The notes under the pieces were generated by a model. That model searched no databases. It was not told where the DNA came from and saw only the letters and a list, made by a program, of their open reading frames with translations. From Pirellulales bacterium (lineage in GTDB: Bacteria > Planctomycetota > Planctomycetia > Pirellulales > JACPPG01): a DNA stretch of 36,182 bases. Within the stretch, counting starts at the first letter, position 1; each line of letters begins with the position of its first letter. Position numbers and translations under genes: made by a program. Of this stretch, positions 18,054-26,617 are shown in pieces. Location: positions 1-36,182 of the forward strand of contig DASYDW010000016.1 of assembly GCA_036499395.1 (NCBI GenBank). Reading direction: 5' to 3'.

Positions 18054-19439
18054 TTACGCCAAGAGTGGTCCAATCGGCGTTCCCTCCGAGATGCGGTGCG
18101 GACGATCGGTGGCGTCGCGCAGCTCGAGATCGTGCGGGATTCCCAACAGGTGATAGAGCGTGGCCGCGATGTCGTCGGGCTTCGCAGGCTGGTCCTTGAC
18201 GACGGCCGCGTGGCGATCGGTCGCGCCCACGATGTTGCCGCCGCGGATGCCGCCGCCGGCCCACAGCACACTGTAGGCTTGGCCCCAGTGGTCACGCCCG
18301 CCGCCGGCGTTGTTATTGATCTTGGGAGTGCGCCCCATTTCGCCCATGACGAGCACGAGGGTTTCTGCGAGCAGGCCGCGTTCGTCTAAGTCACTGATCA
18401 AGGCCGAGAGCGCCTGATCGAGCTCCGGCATCAGGTGCTGATCGTACAAACGAAAATGGTCGAAGTGCGTGTCCCAGATTTGAAATGCTGAGAGCCCAGT
18501 ATTCTCGGGGTTCGAGACGGCGTTGGCCGTGACGAAGCGAACGCCGGCCTCGATCAGCCGGCGCGATAGAAGCAGCACTTGCCCCATTTCGCAGCGACCG
18601 TAGCGGTCGTGTATGGTCGCGGGCTCTTGGCTGACGTCGAAGGCCGCTTGCGTCGCGGGCGAGAGGATCACGTCGAGCGCCTCGGCCTGATAGGCGTTCC
18701 AGTTCGAACGCTCGGCTTCGGCACGCGCTGCGGCAAAGGCCTGGTCCATCTCGCCGAGCAAGCGCACGCGCCCTTGCATGCTCTCATGACTCACGCCGGC
18801 CGGCAGGCCCAGGCCATCAGGGATCGGCAGCTTGCCTTCCCACTTTGGCGAGCGGGCCATCATGCGATTCCGGACCGCGGGGAGCGGATCGTACCGGTTG
18901 CCCATCCATCCGCCGCCGGCGCTGGGGGTGGGAAAGCCCATGTCGAAGAGATAGGTGGGCGTCAGCACAAACGGCGGCATGCCGTGCAGCTTCGGCAACA
19001 CTTTTGAAACGACTGAGCCGTATGTCGGATGATCGTGTGGAGTGGGACGGATGTTCGCGTCGCTGCCGGGCGAATGACCACTGAGAGCGTAGGCGGCGCT
19101 ACTGTTGTGAGCGCTAAGTGGATGCGTGGCCGATCGCAAGATGCTGAAGCGATGCGCCTGCTGGGCGAGGAGCGGCAACTTTTCGGTAATGCGTATCCCT
19201 GGCACCGAGGTGTCGATCGGCCGGTAAGGGCCCCGAATGTCGGCCGGGGCGTCGGGCTTCATATCGAAAGTATCGAGCTGCGACGGTCCGCCATTGAGAA
19301 AGACGAAGATGCAATGTCGCGCCTTGGCCGTGGCGCTGGCGATCGCCCGCGAGCGCATTTGATCTGCCAGTGACAAACCCGCCCAAGATAGCGCGCCGAA
19401 GCGGAGCAATTCGCGTCGCGATAGCGTGCCGTGATTCAT
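18054..19439 (-). CDS. DUF1501 twin-arginine-exported protein
   Basis: A 461-residue protein with a twin-arginine leader (S-R-R-E-L-L-R-F-G-A-L-S-W-A-G-L-S) followed by the DUF1501 domain: F-V-F-L-N-G-G-P-S-Q-L-D-T-F-D, later V-L-V-M-G-E-M-G-R-T-P-K-I and G-R-D-H-W. The fold belongs to the alkaline-phosphatase/sulfatase-like superfamily. In planctomycetes this family is usually paired with a PSD1/DUF1549 cytochrome-like gene; none is adjacent here. Function is unknown. Its 3' end is close to the heme oxygenase gene on the other strand. Confidence 0.9.
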   Translation of the reverse strand: MNHGTLSRRELLRFGALSWAGLSLADQMRSRAIASATAKARHCIFVFLNGGPSQLDTFDMKPDAPADIRGPYRPIDTSVPGIRITEKLPLLAQQAHRFSILRSATHPLSAHNSSAAYALSGHSPGSDANIRPTPHDHPTYGSVVSKVLPKLHGMPPFVLTPTYLFDMGFPTPSAGGGWMGNRYDPLPAVRNRMMARSPKWEGKLPIPDGLGLPAGVSHESMQGRVRLLGEMDQAFAAARAEAERSNWNAYQAEALDVILSPATQAAFDVSQEPATIHDRYGRCEMGQVLLLSRRLIEAGVRFVTANAVSNPENTGLSAFQIWDTHFDHFRLYDQHLMPELDQALSALISDLDERGLLAETLVLVMGEMGRTPKINNNAGGGRDHWGQAYSVLWAGGGIRGGNIVGATDRHAAVVKDQPAKPDDIAATLYHLLGIPHDLELRDATDRPHRISEGTPIGPLLA

Positions 19440-19486
19440 GACGCGGCCTTGGGCGTGCGGAAGGGGCGATTGTCGTTATACCCTCA

Positions 19487-19513
19487 CCCTCTCCCGGAGG
19501 GAGAGGGGTTTTT
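19487..19513. repeat. Palindrome CCCTCTCCC / GGGAGAGGG with T-run
   Basis: Exact 9-bp arms surround the loop GGA and are followed by GTTTTT. It looks like a terminator, but both flanking genes point away from it, so it is more likely a dispersed REP-like element of the widespread 'ACCCTCTCCC...GGGAGAGGG' kind. Confidence 0.55.
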
Positions 19514-19735
19514 GGGCGTCGATCGTTTTTGGAGGATCGAAGTCTGACCTTTGATCCTGCCCGATTTTAGGGCGACGTTCGGCGTAGCGTCAACATGCGC
19601 TTGTGGCCAGGTGGGGATCTCTCGAGCGCGAGGCTGCGGTTATCATCGCCGCGCTGTTGTTTCGTGCGTTACAGGGGTTAGGCTATGCCCCATGTCGTGC
19701 ATTTTCGTCGCCGCCCGTTTGTTTTGATATCGTGG

Positions 19736-21211
19736 ATGAATCTTATGAAAACATGGTGCTTATTCGTGATGCTTGCGTGTACTTCGTCTGTTTGTCGTGC
19801 CGCGGATCTACCTCGCAGCACGCCCGAGCAACAGGGAGTTTCGTCGGCCGAGGTGCTGTCGTTCTTGGAAGCGGTCGATCAGATCGACGCCATGAACAGC
19901 TTTATGCTAGTGCGGCATGGGCATGTGGTGGCCGAAGGATGGTGGACCCCGTACCGAGCCCAGGCGCGGCATTCGCTGTATTCGCTGAGCAAGAGCTTTA
20001 CGTCCACGGCCGTGGGTTTGGCTGTCGCCGAAGGAAAACTGAGTGTCGACGATCCGGTGTTGAAGTTCTTTCCGGAAGATGCGCCGGCCGAACCGAGCAA
20101 ATTCCTCGAGGCGATGCGCGTCCACGATTTGCTGCGGATGTCGACCGGGCATCAGATCGAGCCCGGGCGGAGCACGAAGGAAGCCTGGACGAAGACATTT
20201 CTCGCGCAGCCGGTTCCATTCCGGCCGGGGACGCATTTTCTGTACAACACCTCGGGCACGTACATGCAGTCCGCGATCGTGCAAAAAGTGACCGGGCAAA
20301 CCGTGCTCGATTATTTGCAGACGCGTCTGTTCGCACCATTGGGAATCGAAGAGCCGACCTGGGAGACGAGTCCGCAGGGAATTTCGACCGGCGGCTATGG
20401 CCTGAGCATTCGCACCGAAGATATCGCGAAGTTCGGACAACTCTACCTGCAGAAGGGGATGTGGGGCGATAAGCAACTGGTGCCGGCTGCGTGGGTCGAA
20501 GCGGCGACCGCGCGGCAAACGTCGAATGGCAGCAATCCGGATAGCGATTGGGACCAAGGTTACGGCTACCAGTTCTGGCGCTGTCGAAATGGCGCCTATC
20601 GTGGCGATGGCGCGTTCGGGCAGTTTTGCGTCGTGCTGCCCGAGCAGGATGCCGTGGTCGCGATTACCAGTGGCGTGCGTGACATGCCCGGTGTGCTGCA
20701 AACGGTATGGGACAAATTGTTGCCTGCGCTGAAGTCGTCCGCGCTCCCCTCGGCCGAGGCTGCTTGCGAGAAGCTCGCAGGCAAGCTGAAGGCTTTGCAA
20801 GTACGCTTGCCGGAACGGAGTGGCGATGGCGTGGACATTGTGGGTAAGCGTTATGTGTTTCCGGCGACTGATAGCGACCAAAAGCTGGAGTCGCTCGCAT
20901 TTGAGCGCGACGGATTGGCGGGGCCGGTGACGCTGGTGATGCGAATCGCTGGCGACGAACAGCGCATCGCGTGCGGGGATGGCCAGTGGCAAGAAGGCGA
21001 GGCCGCCTGGGGGCTGATGGCGAAGCAGCCGATCGCGGCAGCCGGCGCCTGGGCAGGGGACGTTTTCACCGCCAAGCTGTGCTTCTACCAGACGCCGTTT
21101 ATCGTCACTCTGCGTTTGCGGCCCGAGGAAAAGAAACTGGCGTTCAACTCCGAGACGAATGTCGGCTTTACGCAAACCAAGCAGCGAGAAGTGGTGGGGG
21201 TCGCGGAATAG
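19736..21211 (+). CDS. Secreted beta-lactamase-fold serine hydrolase
   Basis: An approximately 491-residue serine hydrolase of the class C beta-lactamase/DD-peptidase-like family. A signal peptide ends near V-C-R-A-A-D. The catalytic S-x-x-K is Ser83-L-S-Lys86 in L-Y-S-L-S-K-S-F-T-S. The Tyr region reads F-L-Y-N-T-S-G-T-Y-M, a variant of the Y-x-N motif. A domain of about 150 residues at the C-terminus is not recognised. The substrate may be a peptide, ester or lactam; no antibiotic resistance role is implied. The start could also be ATG 19745. It is preceded by the palindrome at 19487 and has no clear ribosome site. Confidence 0.85.
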   Translation: MNLMKTWCLFVMLACTSSVCRAADLPRSTPEQQGVSSAEVLSFLEAVDQIDAMNSFMLVRHGHVVAEGWWTPYRAQARHSLYSLSKSFTSTAVGLAVAEGKLSVDDPVLKFFPEDAPAEPSKFLEAMRVHDLLRMSTGHQIEPGRSTKEAWTKTFLAQPVPFRPGTHFLYNTSGTYMQSAIVQKVTGQTVLDYLQTRLFAPLGIEEPTWETSPQGISTGGYGLSIRTEDIAKFGQLYLQKGMWGDKQLVPAAWVEAATARQTSNGSNPDSDWDQGYGYQFWRCRNGAYRGDGAFGQFCVVLPEQDAVVAITSGVRDMPGVLQTVWDKLLPALKSSALPSAEAACEKLAGKLKALQVRLPERSGDGVDIVGKRYVFPATDSDQKLESLAFERDGLAGPVTLVMRIAGDEQRIACGDGQWQEGEAAWGLMAKQPIAAAGAWAGDVFTAKLCFYQTPFIVTLRLRPEEKKLAFNSETNVGFTQTKQREVVGVAE

Positions 21212-21477
21212 ACGGCGCGAATAAACGTCGATTTCGCCGCGAACGGTGCCGATCGTGCGAGGCCAGTTCGGGCTGCGAGTGACAGGCTCGCCGCTTGAGA
21301 GCATGGCTCTTATGGCGACGATCGCGCCGTGATCGGAATTTTCTTTCCGCTCGAATCCCGGTAAGATGCCGACGTTGTCGGGCAGGTCAGCGCCGTCCCG
21401 TGGACGAGGAGGGCGGTCGACGATTTGTACGTCGTTGCTGGCGCGGTGCGGCACTAGATCTATGGGGTCGGCATTCG

Positions 21478-22803
21478 ATGATTTCTGCCTCGCGTAGCCC
21501 AACAGACCAGGCGCTGCGCGTCGCCATGAATGGGGCGGCGCGCGACAATCTGGTGCCGCTCGCCGCGATGGCTGTGCCGATCTACATTTTGGCGGGCATC
21601 TTCCGCGTGCAGATGGTGGGATCGTTCCACGACACGATCGCGCACGCCGAGTTCGCATCGGCCATCGCGAGTGCCGTCCTGTTGTTCGCCACCGTACGGT
21701 GGCGTCTGTCCGGGGCGTGGGTGCATCCGCTGCTGTTCGCTTTTGGCCTCGTGGCTTGGGCGGATGGGATGGTGCAGCTCTACTTTTCCCATTCGCCGAT
21801 GGACACGACGAACTTGGCGCTAATCATTACGGCCTCGGCGATCGTGTCGTTGTCGATCTGGACCTCGTCGCTGTTGTATGCGGTGATCTGGGCGGGCTGG
21901 TACTGGTGCGTGCTGAAATACCCGGGTGGGCAATGGTACCACTACGGCATGTTTTTGCTGTGGACGACCGGCATCGCCGCGGCCGTGCAAACGGCGCGAA
22001 CCAAGCTCTTGCTGCGGTTGTTTCGTAGCGAGTCGCGACAGCGAGAATTGCTCGAAGAGCTGGTCGCCGAGCGCAATCGTGAGCTGGAGGAATCGCTTGA
22101 GCATTTGCGCCACGCCGAGCGGTTGGCATCGGTGGGAACTTTCGCCGCGGGAATTGCTCACGAGATCAACAACCCGGTGGGCATGATCCTGTTGTCGGCC
22201 GAACAAGCGCTTCATTACGCGAAGTCAAACAATGCGGACGACAAGGTGAGCCCGTTACTGCGCGATATCTCCGCCAATGCCAAGCGTTGCGGTCGAATCG
22301 TGAAGAACGTTTTGAGATTTGCCCGACATGACCCAGCCGAAAGAGCGCCGGCCGATGTCAACGTTATCATCCGGAACGCCGTTGAACTTGTTCATTCCTA
22401 TGCCGCACAGCGGAATGCGTCGATCGATTTGATGCTGGATGTCAGGCTGCCGCCGGCCATGGTGAATCAGGTCGATATGGAGCAAGTATTCGTCAACCTG
22501 ATTCAGAACGGTATCGAAGCGACAGGGGACGTTGCCCCGCGAATCACGATCACGACGTCGCAGACTGCGCAAGGGATACGCCTGACCGTATCCGATAACG
22601 GCGCCGGCGTGCGGCCTGAGGATCGGGCGCATATTTTCGATCCTTTCTTCACGACGCGGCAAGCACACGGCGGCACAGGTTTGGGGTTGAGCCTGGTGTA
22701 CGGCATCGTGCGCGATCATGGCGGCTCGATCCGCGTCGGCGACGCGGCGCTCGGCGGCACCGAAATGACGATCGACATACCGCAATGTGTCGAGATTGAT
22801 TAA
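21478..22803 (+). CDS. Membrane sensor histidine kinase
   Basis: A 441-residue kinase. About six hydrophobic segments occupy residues 20-170. A coiled linker follows (about 180-215, E-L-L-E-E-L-V-A-E-R-N-R-E-L-E-E), then HisKA with His228 in G-I-A-H-E-I-N-N-P-V-G, and HATPase_c with V-N-L-I-Q-N-G-I-E-A, D-N-G-A-G-V and G-T-G-L-G-L-S-L-V-Y-G-I-V. The NtrB-like catalytic core suggests it phosphorylates a response regulator, perhaps an NtrC-type one, encoded elsewhere. ATG 21478 fits the membrane domain; the open frame upstream gives no sensible protein. Nothing else was recognised in 21212-21477. Confidence 0.9.
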   Translation: MISASRSPTDQALRVAMNGAARDNLVPLAAMAVPIYILAGIFRVQMVGSFHDTIAHAEFASAIASAVLLFATVRWRLSGAWVHPLLFAFGLVAWADGMVQLYFSHSPMDTTNLALIITASAIVSLSIWTSSLLYAVIWAGWYWCVLKYPGGQWYHYGMFLLWTTGIAAAVQTARTKLLLRLFRSESRQRELLEELVAERNRELEESLEHLRHAERLASVGTFAAGIAHEINNPVGMILLSAEQALHYAKSNNADDKVSPLLRDISANAKRCGRIVKNVLRFARHDPAERAPADVNVIIRNAVELVHSYAAQRNASIDLMLDVRLPPAMVNQVDMEQVFVNLIQNGIEATGDVAPRITITTSQTAQGIRLTVSDNGAGVRPEDRAHIFDPFFTTRQAHGGTGLGLSLVYGIVRDHGGSIRVGDAALGGTEMTIDIPQCVEID

Positions 22804-22876
22804 GGGTCGTATTGAGAAGCGATGCCCCTAAGCTCATCGCAACGTATGGCTAAGCCCTTCGCGACGCATTAGGCAT

Positions 22877-22923
22877 AAAAAAACCTCCGACTTGAGGTGA
22901 CCGAAGTCATCCCAAGCCGGAGG
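22877..22923 (-). terminator. Intrinsic terminator of the ammonium transporter gene
   Basis: On the minus strand an 18-bp stem with three mismatches (plus-strand arms 22884-22901 and 22906-22923, loop CGAA) is followed by a run of seven T (22883 down to 22877). It lies about 100 nt after the amt stop. Confidence 0.85.
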
Positions 22924-23025
22924 CGTCCTTCTGGCTAGGCGGAAGCCAGAGTCGCATCAACAGCGGTGTTGTTTAACGAACGTCTCGTCCAAACGTCGCG
23001 TCATTTCGCACCGCCGTGAGAATCT

Positions 23026-24525
23026 CTACACGTGCGGCTCTCCGACGAATTGGAAGCCGTGATAGGCCTCGTTGCCGTGCTCGCCATGATCCAGGCCTTC
23101 GATTTCTTCCTCGGCGGTTACACGCAGTCCGACGGTCATCTTCAGTGCCGTGAATAGCACGGCTCCGCAGGCGATTGCCCAAACAAAGACCGCGCCGACG
23201 CCAACGGCCTGGCCGATCAATTGTTTTGCGTCACCGCCCATGAACAAACCGGGGAAAGGAGAGGCTTCACCCGTACCGGTCGAAAACAGCCCGAGCGATA
23301 ACGTGCCCCAGGCGCCGCAAACCCCGTGGACTGAAATCGCGCCGACGGGATCGTCGATCTTGAGATAGTTCTCGATACCGACTACGGAAAGGACAACCAG
23401 GACACCGGCGACGGCGCCGATGATAAACGACGTCGGAACTGTCACCCAAGCACACGGGCAGGTGATGGCAACCAGGCCGGCCAAGGCGCCATTGAACGCC
23501 ATCGTGGCTTCCCATTTGCCGAACAGGGCGCGGGCCGTGAACAACGCCGCGATGCAGCCGATGGCGGCAGCGGCGTTGGTGTTAATCGTCACATTGGCGA
23601 TGAGGTTGGGATCGGCCGACATCGTGCTGCCGGGGTTGAATCCGAACCAGCCGAGCCAGAGGATGAACACGCCCAAAGCGACGAAAACCAAGTTGTGCCC
23701 TGGCATTGCCTTGGCCTTGCCGTTCTCGTCGAATTTGCCGATTCGCGGTCCGAGTATGAAGGCACCGATCAAGGACAACCACCCACCGACGCTATGAACC
23801 ACGGTTGATCCGGCGAAGTCGAAGAAGTTCCATTGGGTGGCCAGCCAGCCGCCGCCCCATATCCAGTGACCCGAGATGGGGTAGATCACGGCCGAGACGA
23901 TGGCGCTGTACAGCATGTACGACGTGAACTTCGTTCGTTCGGCCATGGCGCCGGAGACGATCGTAGCCGTGGTAGCCGCGAAGACGAGTTGAAAGAAAAA
24001 CTTCGCGTTGAGCGGAACCAGCGTCCAGGCGAGCGACGTCCAATCCGCGGTGGGGCTAACGAACATGCCACTCAGCCCGCCCCAAAAACTGTTGGCGTCG
24101 CCTCCGTTTGCGAACATGATTCCGAATCCGACGAGCCAATACGTGATGCTGCCAAAGCAAAAGTCGAGCAGGTTCTTCATGCAGATGTTCACGGCGTTTT
24201 TCGAACGCGTGAGGCCGGTTTCGACCAGCGCAAAACCTGCCTGCATCCACATGACGAGAAAACCCGCGAGCATCACCCAGATCGTGTCGAGCGCATGAGA
24301 GGTGGCCGGCAAGGTCTTGTTGAGGCCGTCGGGCTGTGGCGCGCCGCTTGTGGCAGCAGCCGCAGAGCTAACAGCGGCCGCTTCACCCGGCTCGTCGGGT
24401 GCCGACACGGCCGCGGCCGGTTCTTGCGCGGTCGAACCGTTCCAGATCACACACGTCGTCGTCAGCAGTGCCGCGACTGCCGCGAAAGATATGATCCAAT
24501 TCTTTCGATGTTTGTCCGCATTCAT
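23026..24525 (-). CDS. amt: Ammonium transporter (Amt/MEP/Rh family)
   Basis: A 499-residue ammonium channel. The N-terminus has a signal-like helix and an Ala/Pro/Glu-rich spacer of about 50 residues before the 11-helix core. The core includes M-Q-A-G-F-A-L-V-E-T-G-L-T-R-S-K-N, the N-L-L-D-F-C-F-G-S pore region, W-G-G-G-W-L, and F-N-P-G-S near the middle helices. The tail (E-E-E-I-E-G-L-D-H-G-E-H-G-N-E-A-Y) is the usual cytoplasmic end that contacts a GlnK/PII regulator. No glnK gene is adjacent, which is unusual. GGGAG about 8 nt before the ATG supports the start. A sigma-54-like promoter candidate lies upstream. Confidence 0.96.
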   Translation of the reverse strand: MNADKHRKNWIISFAAVAALLTTTCVIWNGSTAQEPAAAVSAPDEPGEAAAVSSAAAATSGAPQPDGLNKTLPATSHALDTIWVMLAGFLVMWMQAGFALVETGLTRSKNAVNICMKNLLDFCFGSITYWLVGFGIMFANGGDANSFWGGLSGMFVSPTADWTSLAWTLVPLNAKFFFQLVFAATTATIVSGAMAERTKFTSYMLYSAIVSAVIYPISGHWIWGGGWLATQWNFFDFAGSTVVHSVGGWLSLIGAFILGPRIGKFDENGKAKAMPGHNLVFVALGVFILWLGWFGFNPGSTMSADPNLIANVTINTNAAAAIGCIAALFTARALFGKWEATMAFNGALAGLVAITCPCAWVTVPTSFIIGAVAGVLVVLSVVGIENYLKIDDPVGAISVHGVCGAWGTLSLGLFSTGTGEASPFPGLFMGGDAKQLIGQAVGVGAVFVWAIACGAVLFTALKMTVGLRVTAEEEIEGLDHGEHGNEAYHGFQFVGEPHV

Positions 24526-25145
24526 TAATCAAAACTCCCGCATAACTAGAAGGACGGAAATAGACCATTCACGCGGCCCTCCACAGCGTCGCGACATAAA
24601 CAATCCCGCGGCGCAAGGAGAGATCGCGTGACAACAACGGAACGCGATCAACGAGGCAAATAGCCAAACTGCGTAGTGCTTTGCGCAAGGAAAATGCGCT
24701 TAGCAAGTCAGCCTGGGAATAGGCCAGGGAGATAGCGAAGTGGCGAGGGGGTAAATACCCCGGCAGCGATTACAAGCCGCCTGCGCTACTCGCGAAGAGT
24801 GTCAAATAGAGCGAATGCTCTGAGACGAAAGAGATTGTGCCGGTTTGACCCATCATGATGCTCCAGTTAGCCAAAACCGGATGCAACTGTTGGGCCGTTT
24901 TGTGAAACTTGAATGAGTTCGATTCGCAAGTTGTTTAAGCACAAATGCTTATGCCCTGCGATCGAAGTTCCGTATGCCCGACCGGCCGTGAGGCAGTGCT
25001 TAATTTGCTAGCACTCGCTGTCGCGTAATTGATCTTTCACGCAATGTGGATTGCGACTCGGCGATTCGCGAGCGTTTCAGAACAAATCCATTCAGGCGTT
25101 GAGCGACCTTTGACTGGCAAATATATCCGCGTGCTACCCCATCTT
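24526..25145. other. Gene-free stretch upstream of amt
   Basis: No credible gene in 620 nt. It holds a sigma-54-like promoter candidate at 24882-24897 and a compact palindrome GGGGTA-AA-TACCCC at 24748-24761, inside the predicted amt leader. Confidence 0.6.
24882..24897 (-). promoter_or_regulatory. Sigma-54-like -24/-12 promoter candidate for amt
   Basis: The minus strand reads CGGCCCA-ACAG-TTGCA. This matches the sigma-54 pattern TGGCACG-N4-TTGCA, with the invariant GG and GC dinucleotides at the correct 10-nt spacing and three mismatches elsewhere. It would give a leader of about 345 nt. The match is seen by eye only. Confidence 0.3.
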
Positions 25146-26219
25146 TCATAGATCGAGCCAGTCGATCCCCTTCGCCGTGGCACGAAATCGTTTGGCGCGG
25201 ATGTTCGAATCGGGTCCTTCTTCGTAATAGACGACGAGCACCGAGCCGTCCTTCAGGTTGACCATCGATGGATAGGCGCCTCCGTGGGCGTCGATCTTCA
25301 CGTTCTGACTCCAGGTCTTGGTTTCGTCCAGACTGTAGTGCAGGCTGGTGGCTGGCTGGCGATGGCCGAGCAGGATGATGCCGTCGACCGTGCGGTGCAG
25401 ATAGGGGCAGTGGCCGAGGAAGCCGATCGGTTTGGCCGTGCTCCAATTGCGGCCGTGATCGCGCGACGTGCTGTAGCACATCTGCTGGTCACCGTCGGCG
25501 CGAAGGGCGGCAAACAGCCGGCCATCTTTCAGTTCAATGACGTCGGTTTCGGCGGCCAGCTTTTTGTCACCGCCGTCGATGCGCGTCGGCTTGAGCCAGG
25601 TCTTGGCTCCGTCCTCACTGGTTGTAATCGCGCCGCCGGGCAGGCCGGCTTCCTGGTGATAGAGGCCAAGGATGTCGCGGCCGTCGGACAACTCGCGGAC
25701 CGGCGACGAGCAAAAGTATTCACGCCCTGCGATCCCGTGCGGCGGCGTCCACGTCTTACCGCCATCGGTCGAGAAGATGATAAAGCTCCCTAGTCCGACG
25801 TACGGCACCCCTGGCTGATCGGGCTTCGCGAGCGAGAAGAAATTGCAAGCCAGGCGTCCATCCTTCAACTGTGCGACGGACGGATCGCGGTCGTCGTGGT
25901 CGCCGTCGAAGACAATCTCGGGCGGGCTCCAGGTTTTTCCTTCGTCGGCGCTCGTGCAACTGCAAATGCGGCCGCCGCGCGGCAGTTCCGCGCTGGGGAG
26001 CGAAACGTGGGCGCGTCCCGCGTAAAAGACACAGAGCAACTGGCCGTCCTGGCGGCGACAGACATCGGGAAAGGCTTCGTACCCGCCGGCGCCTGCATCG
26101 CGGCAGACGTGTACGAACGACGCGGCCTCTCCCGTTGCGTCGATCGCCAGGCTGTTGTCGCACGAGAGTCCGATGAGTAACGCCGTCAGCATGAATGGCA
26201 GGATGCGGTAGTGGTTCAT
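25146..26219 (-). CDS. Secreted sialidase-like BNR-repeat protein
   Basis: A 357-residue beta-propeller protein with a signal peptide (hydrophobic F-M-L-T-A-L-L-I-G-L). It has five Asp-box repeats of the form S-x-D-x-G-x-T-W: S-A-D-E-G-K-T-W, S-T-D-G-G-K-T-W, T-S-E-D-G-A-K-T-W, S-R-D-H-G-R-N-W and S-L-D-E-T-K-T-W, the last one degenerate. This is the sialidase/neuraminidase superfamily fold. The catalytic Arg triad was not assigned with confidence, so it may be an exo-sialidase or a non-catalytic glycan-binding propeller. It is secreted or periplasmic and monocistronic. Confidence 0.85.
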   Translation of the reverse strand: MNHYRILPFMLTALLIGLSCDNSLAIDATGEAASFVHVCRDAGAGGYEAFPDVCRRQDGQLLCVFYAGRAHVSLPSAELPRGGRICSCTSADEGKTWSPPEIVFDGDHDDRDPSVAQLKDGRLACNFFSLAKPDQPGVPYVGLGSFIIFSTDGGKTWTPPHGIAGREYFCSSPVRELSDGRDILGLYHQEAGLPGGAITTSEDGAKTWLKPTRIDGGDKKLAAETDVIELKDGRLFAALRADGDQQMCYSTSRDHGRNWSTAKPIGFLGHCPYLHRTVDGIILLGHRQPATSLHYSLDETKTWSQNVKIDAHGGAYPSMVNLKDGSVLVVYYEEGPDSNIRAKRFRATAKGIDWLDL

Positions 26220-26617
26220 AGAATTTCGACCCCCCTCGGATTGCCTTCGCTTTTCATCTCTCTAGGCCGCGCTTCTTTAACTTGCGCTTCTCTAACTTGC
26301 GCTGTGTCGACGAACTTGCCCGTTGGAAAACGCCCTCAGGGGCTCGCTTTCTGGCCGGCTCGATGGTCCACGTCGGCAGGATGGTCGACGTTTTGATGGG
26401 ACCGGATGGGATCCGACGTGCAATCGGTGTCTCGCGGCACGGCCTGATTCTGCGATATTCGGCCCGAAATTGCGAGGGTTAATCATGGCCACCCCCCCGC
26501 GCAGACGCCATTCGCCGAGGCCCGGGGCGGGCATCTACTGAGCGTCGCCGCCCCGGATTACACTGATGTCGCATTCTGTCGCACGCATCCCGCACCAGGC
26601 TCCGGAGACCTAGTCTG
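26220..26617. other. Gene-free stretch between divergent genes
   Basis: No gene was recognised. A 15-bp tandem duplication (TTCTTTAACTTGCGC then TTCTCTAACTTGCGC, 26273-26302) is the only structure seen. Confidence 0.5.

Noticed and set aside
19487..19513. Palindrome with T-run read as a terminator
   Set aside because: Both neighbouring genes are transcribed away from it, so there is no transcript for it to end; kept as a repeat.
19603..20472. Long plus-strand open frame overlapping the serine hydrolase gene
   Set aside because: It is an out-of-frame reading of the serine hydrolase, rich in Arg and Gly with no recognisable domain.
19907..21658. 583-residue minus-strand open frame
   Set aside because: Antisense to the serine hydrolase gene; Arg/His/Pro-rich composition is typical of the shadow of a high-GC gene.
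24540..24580. GACGGAAATAG, similar to part of the glnA RNA motif, near amt
   Set aside because: It is on the strand opposite to amt and the other conserved parts of the motif are missing.
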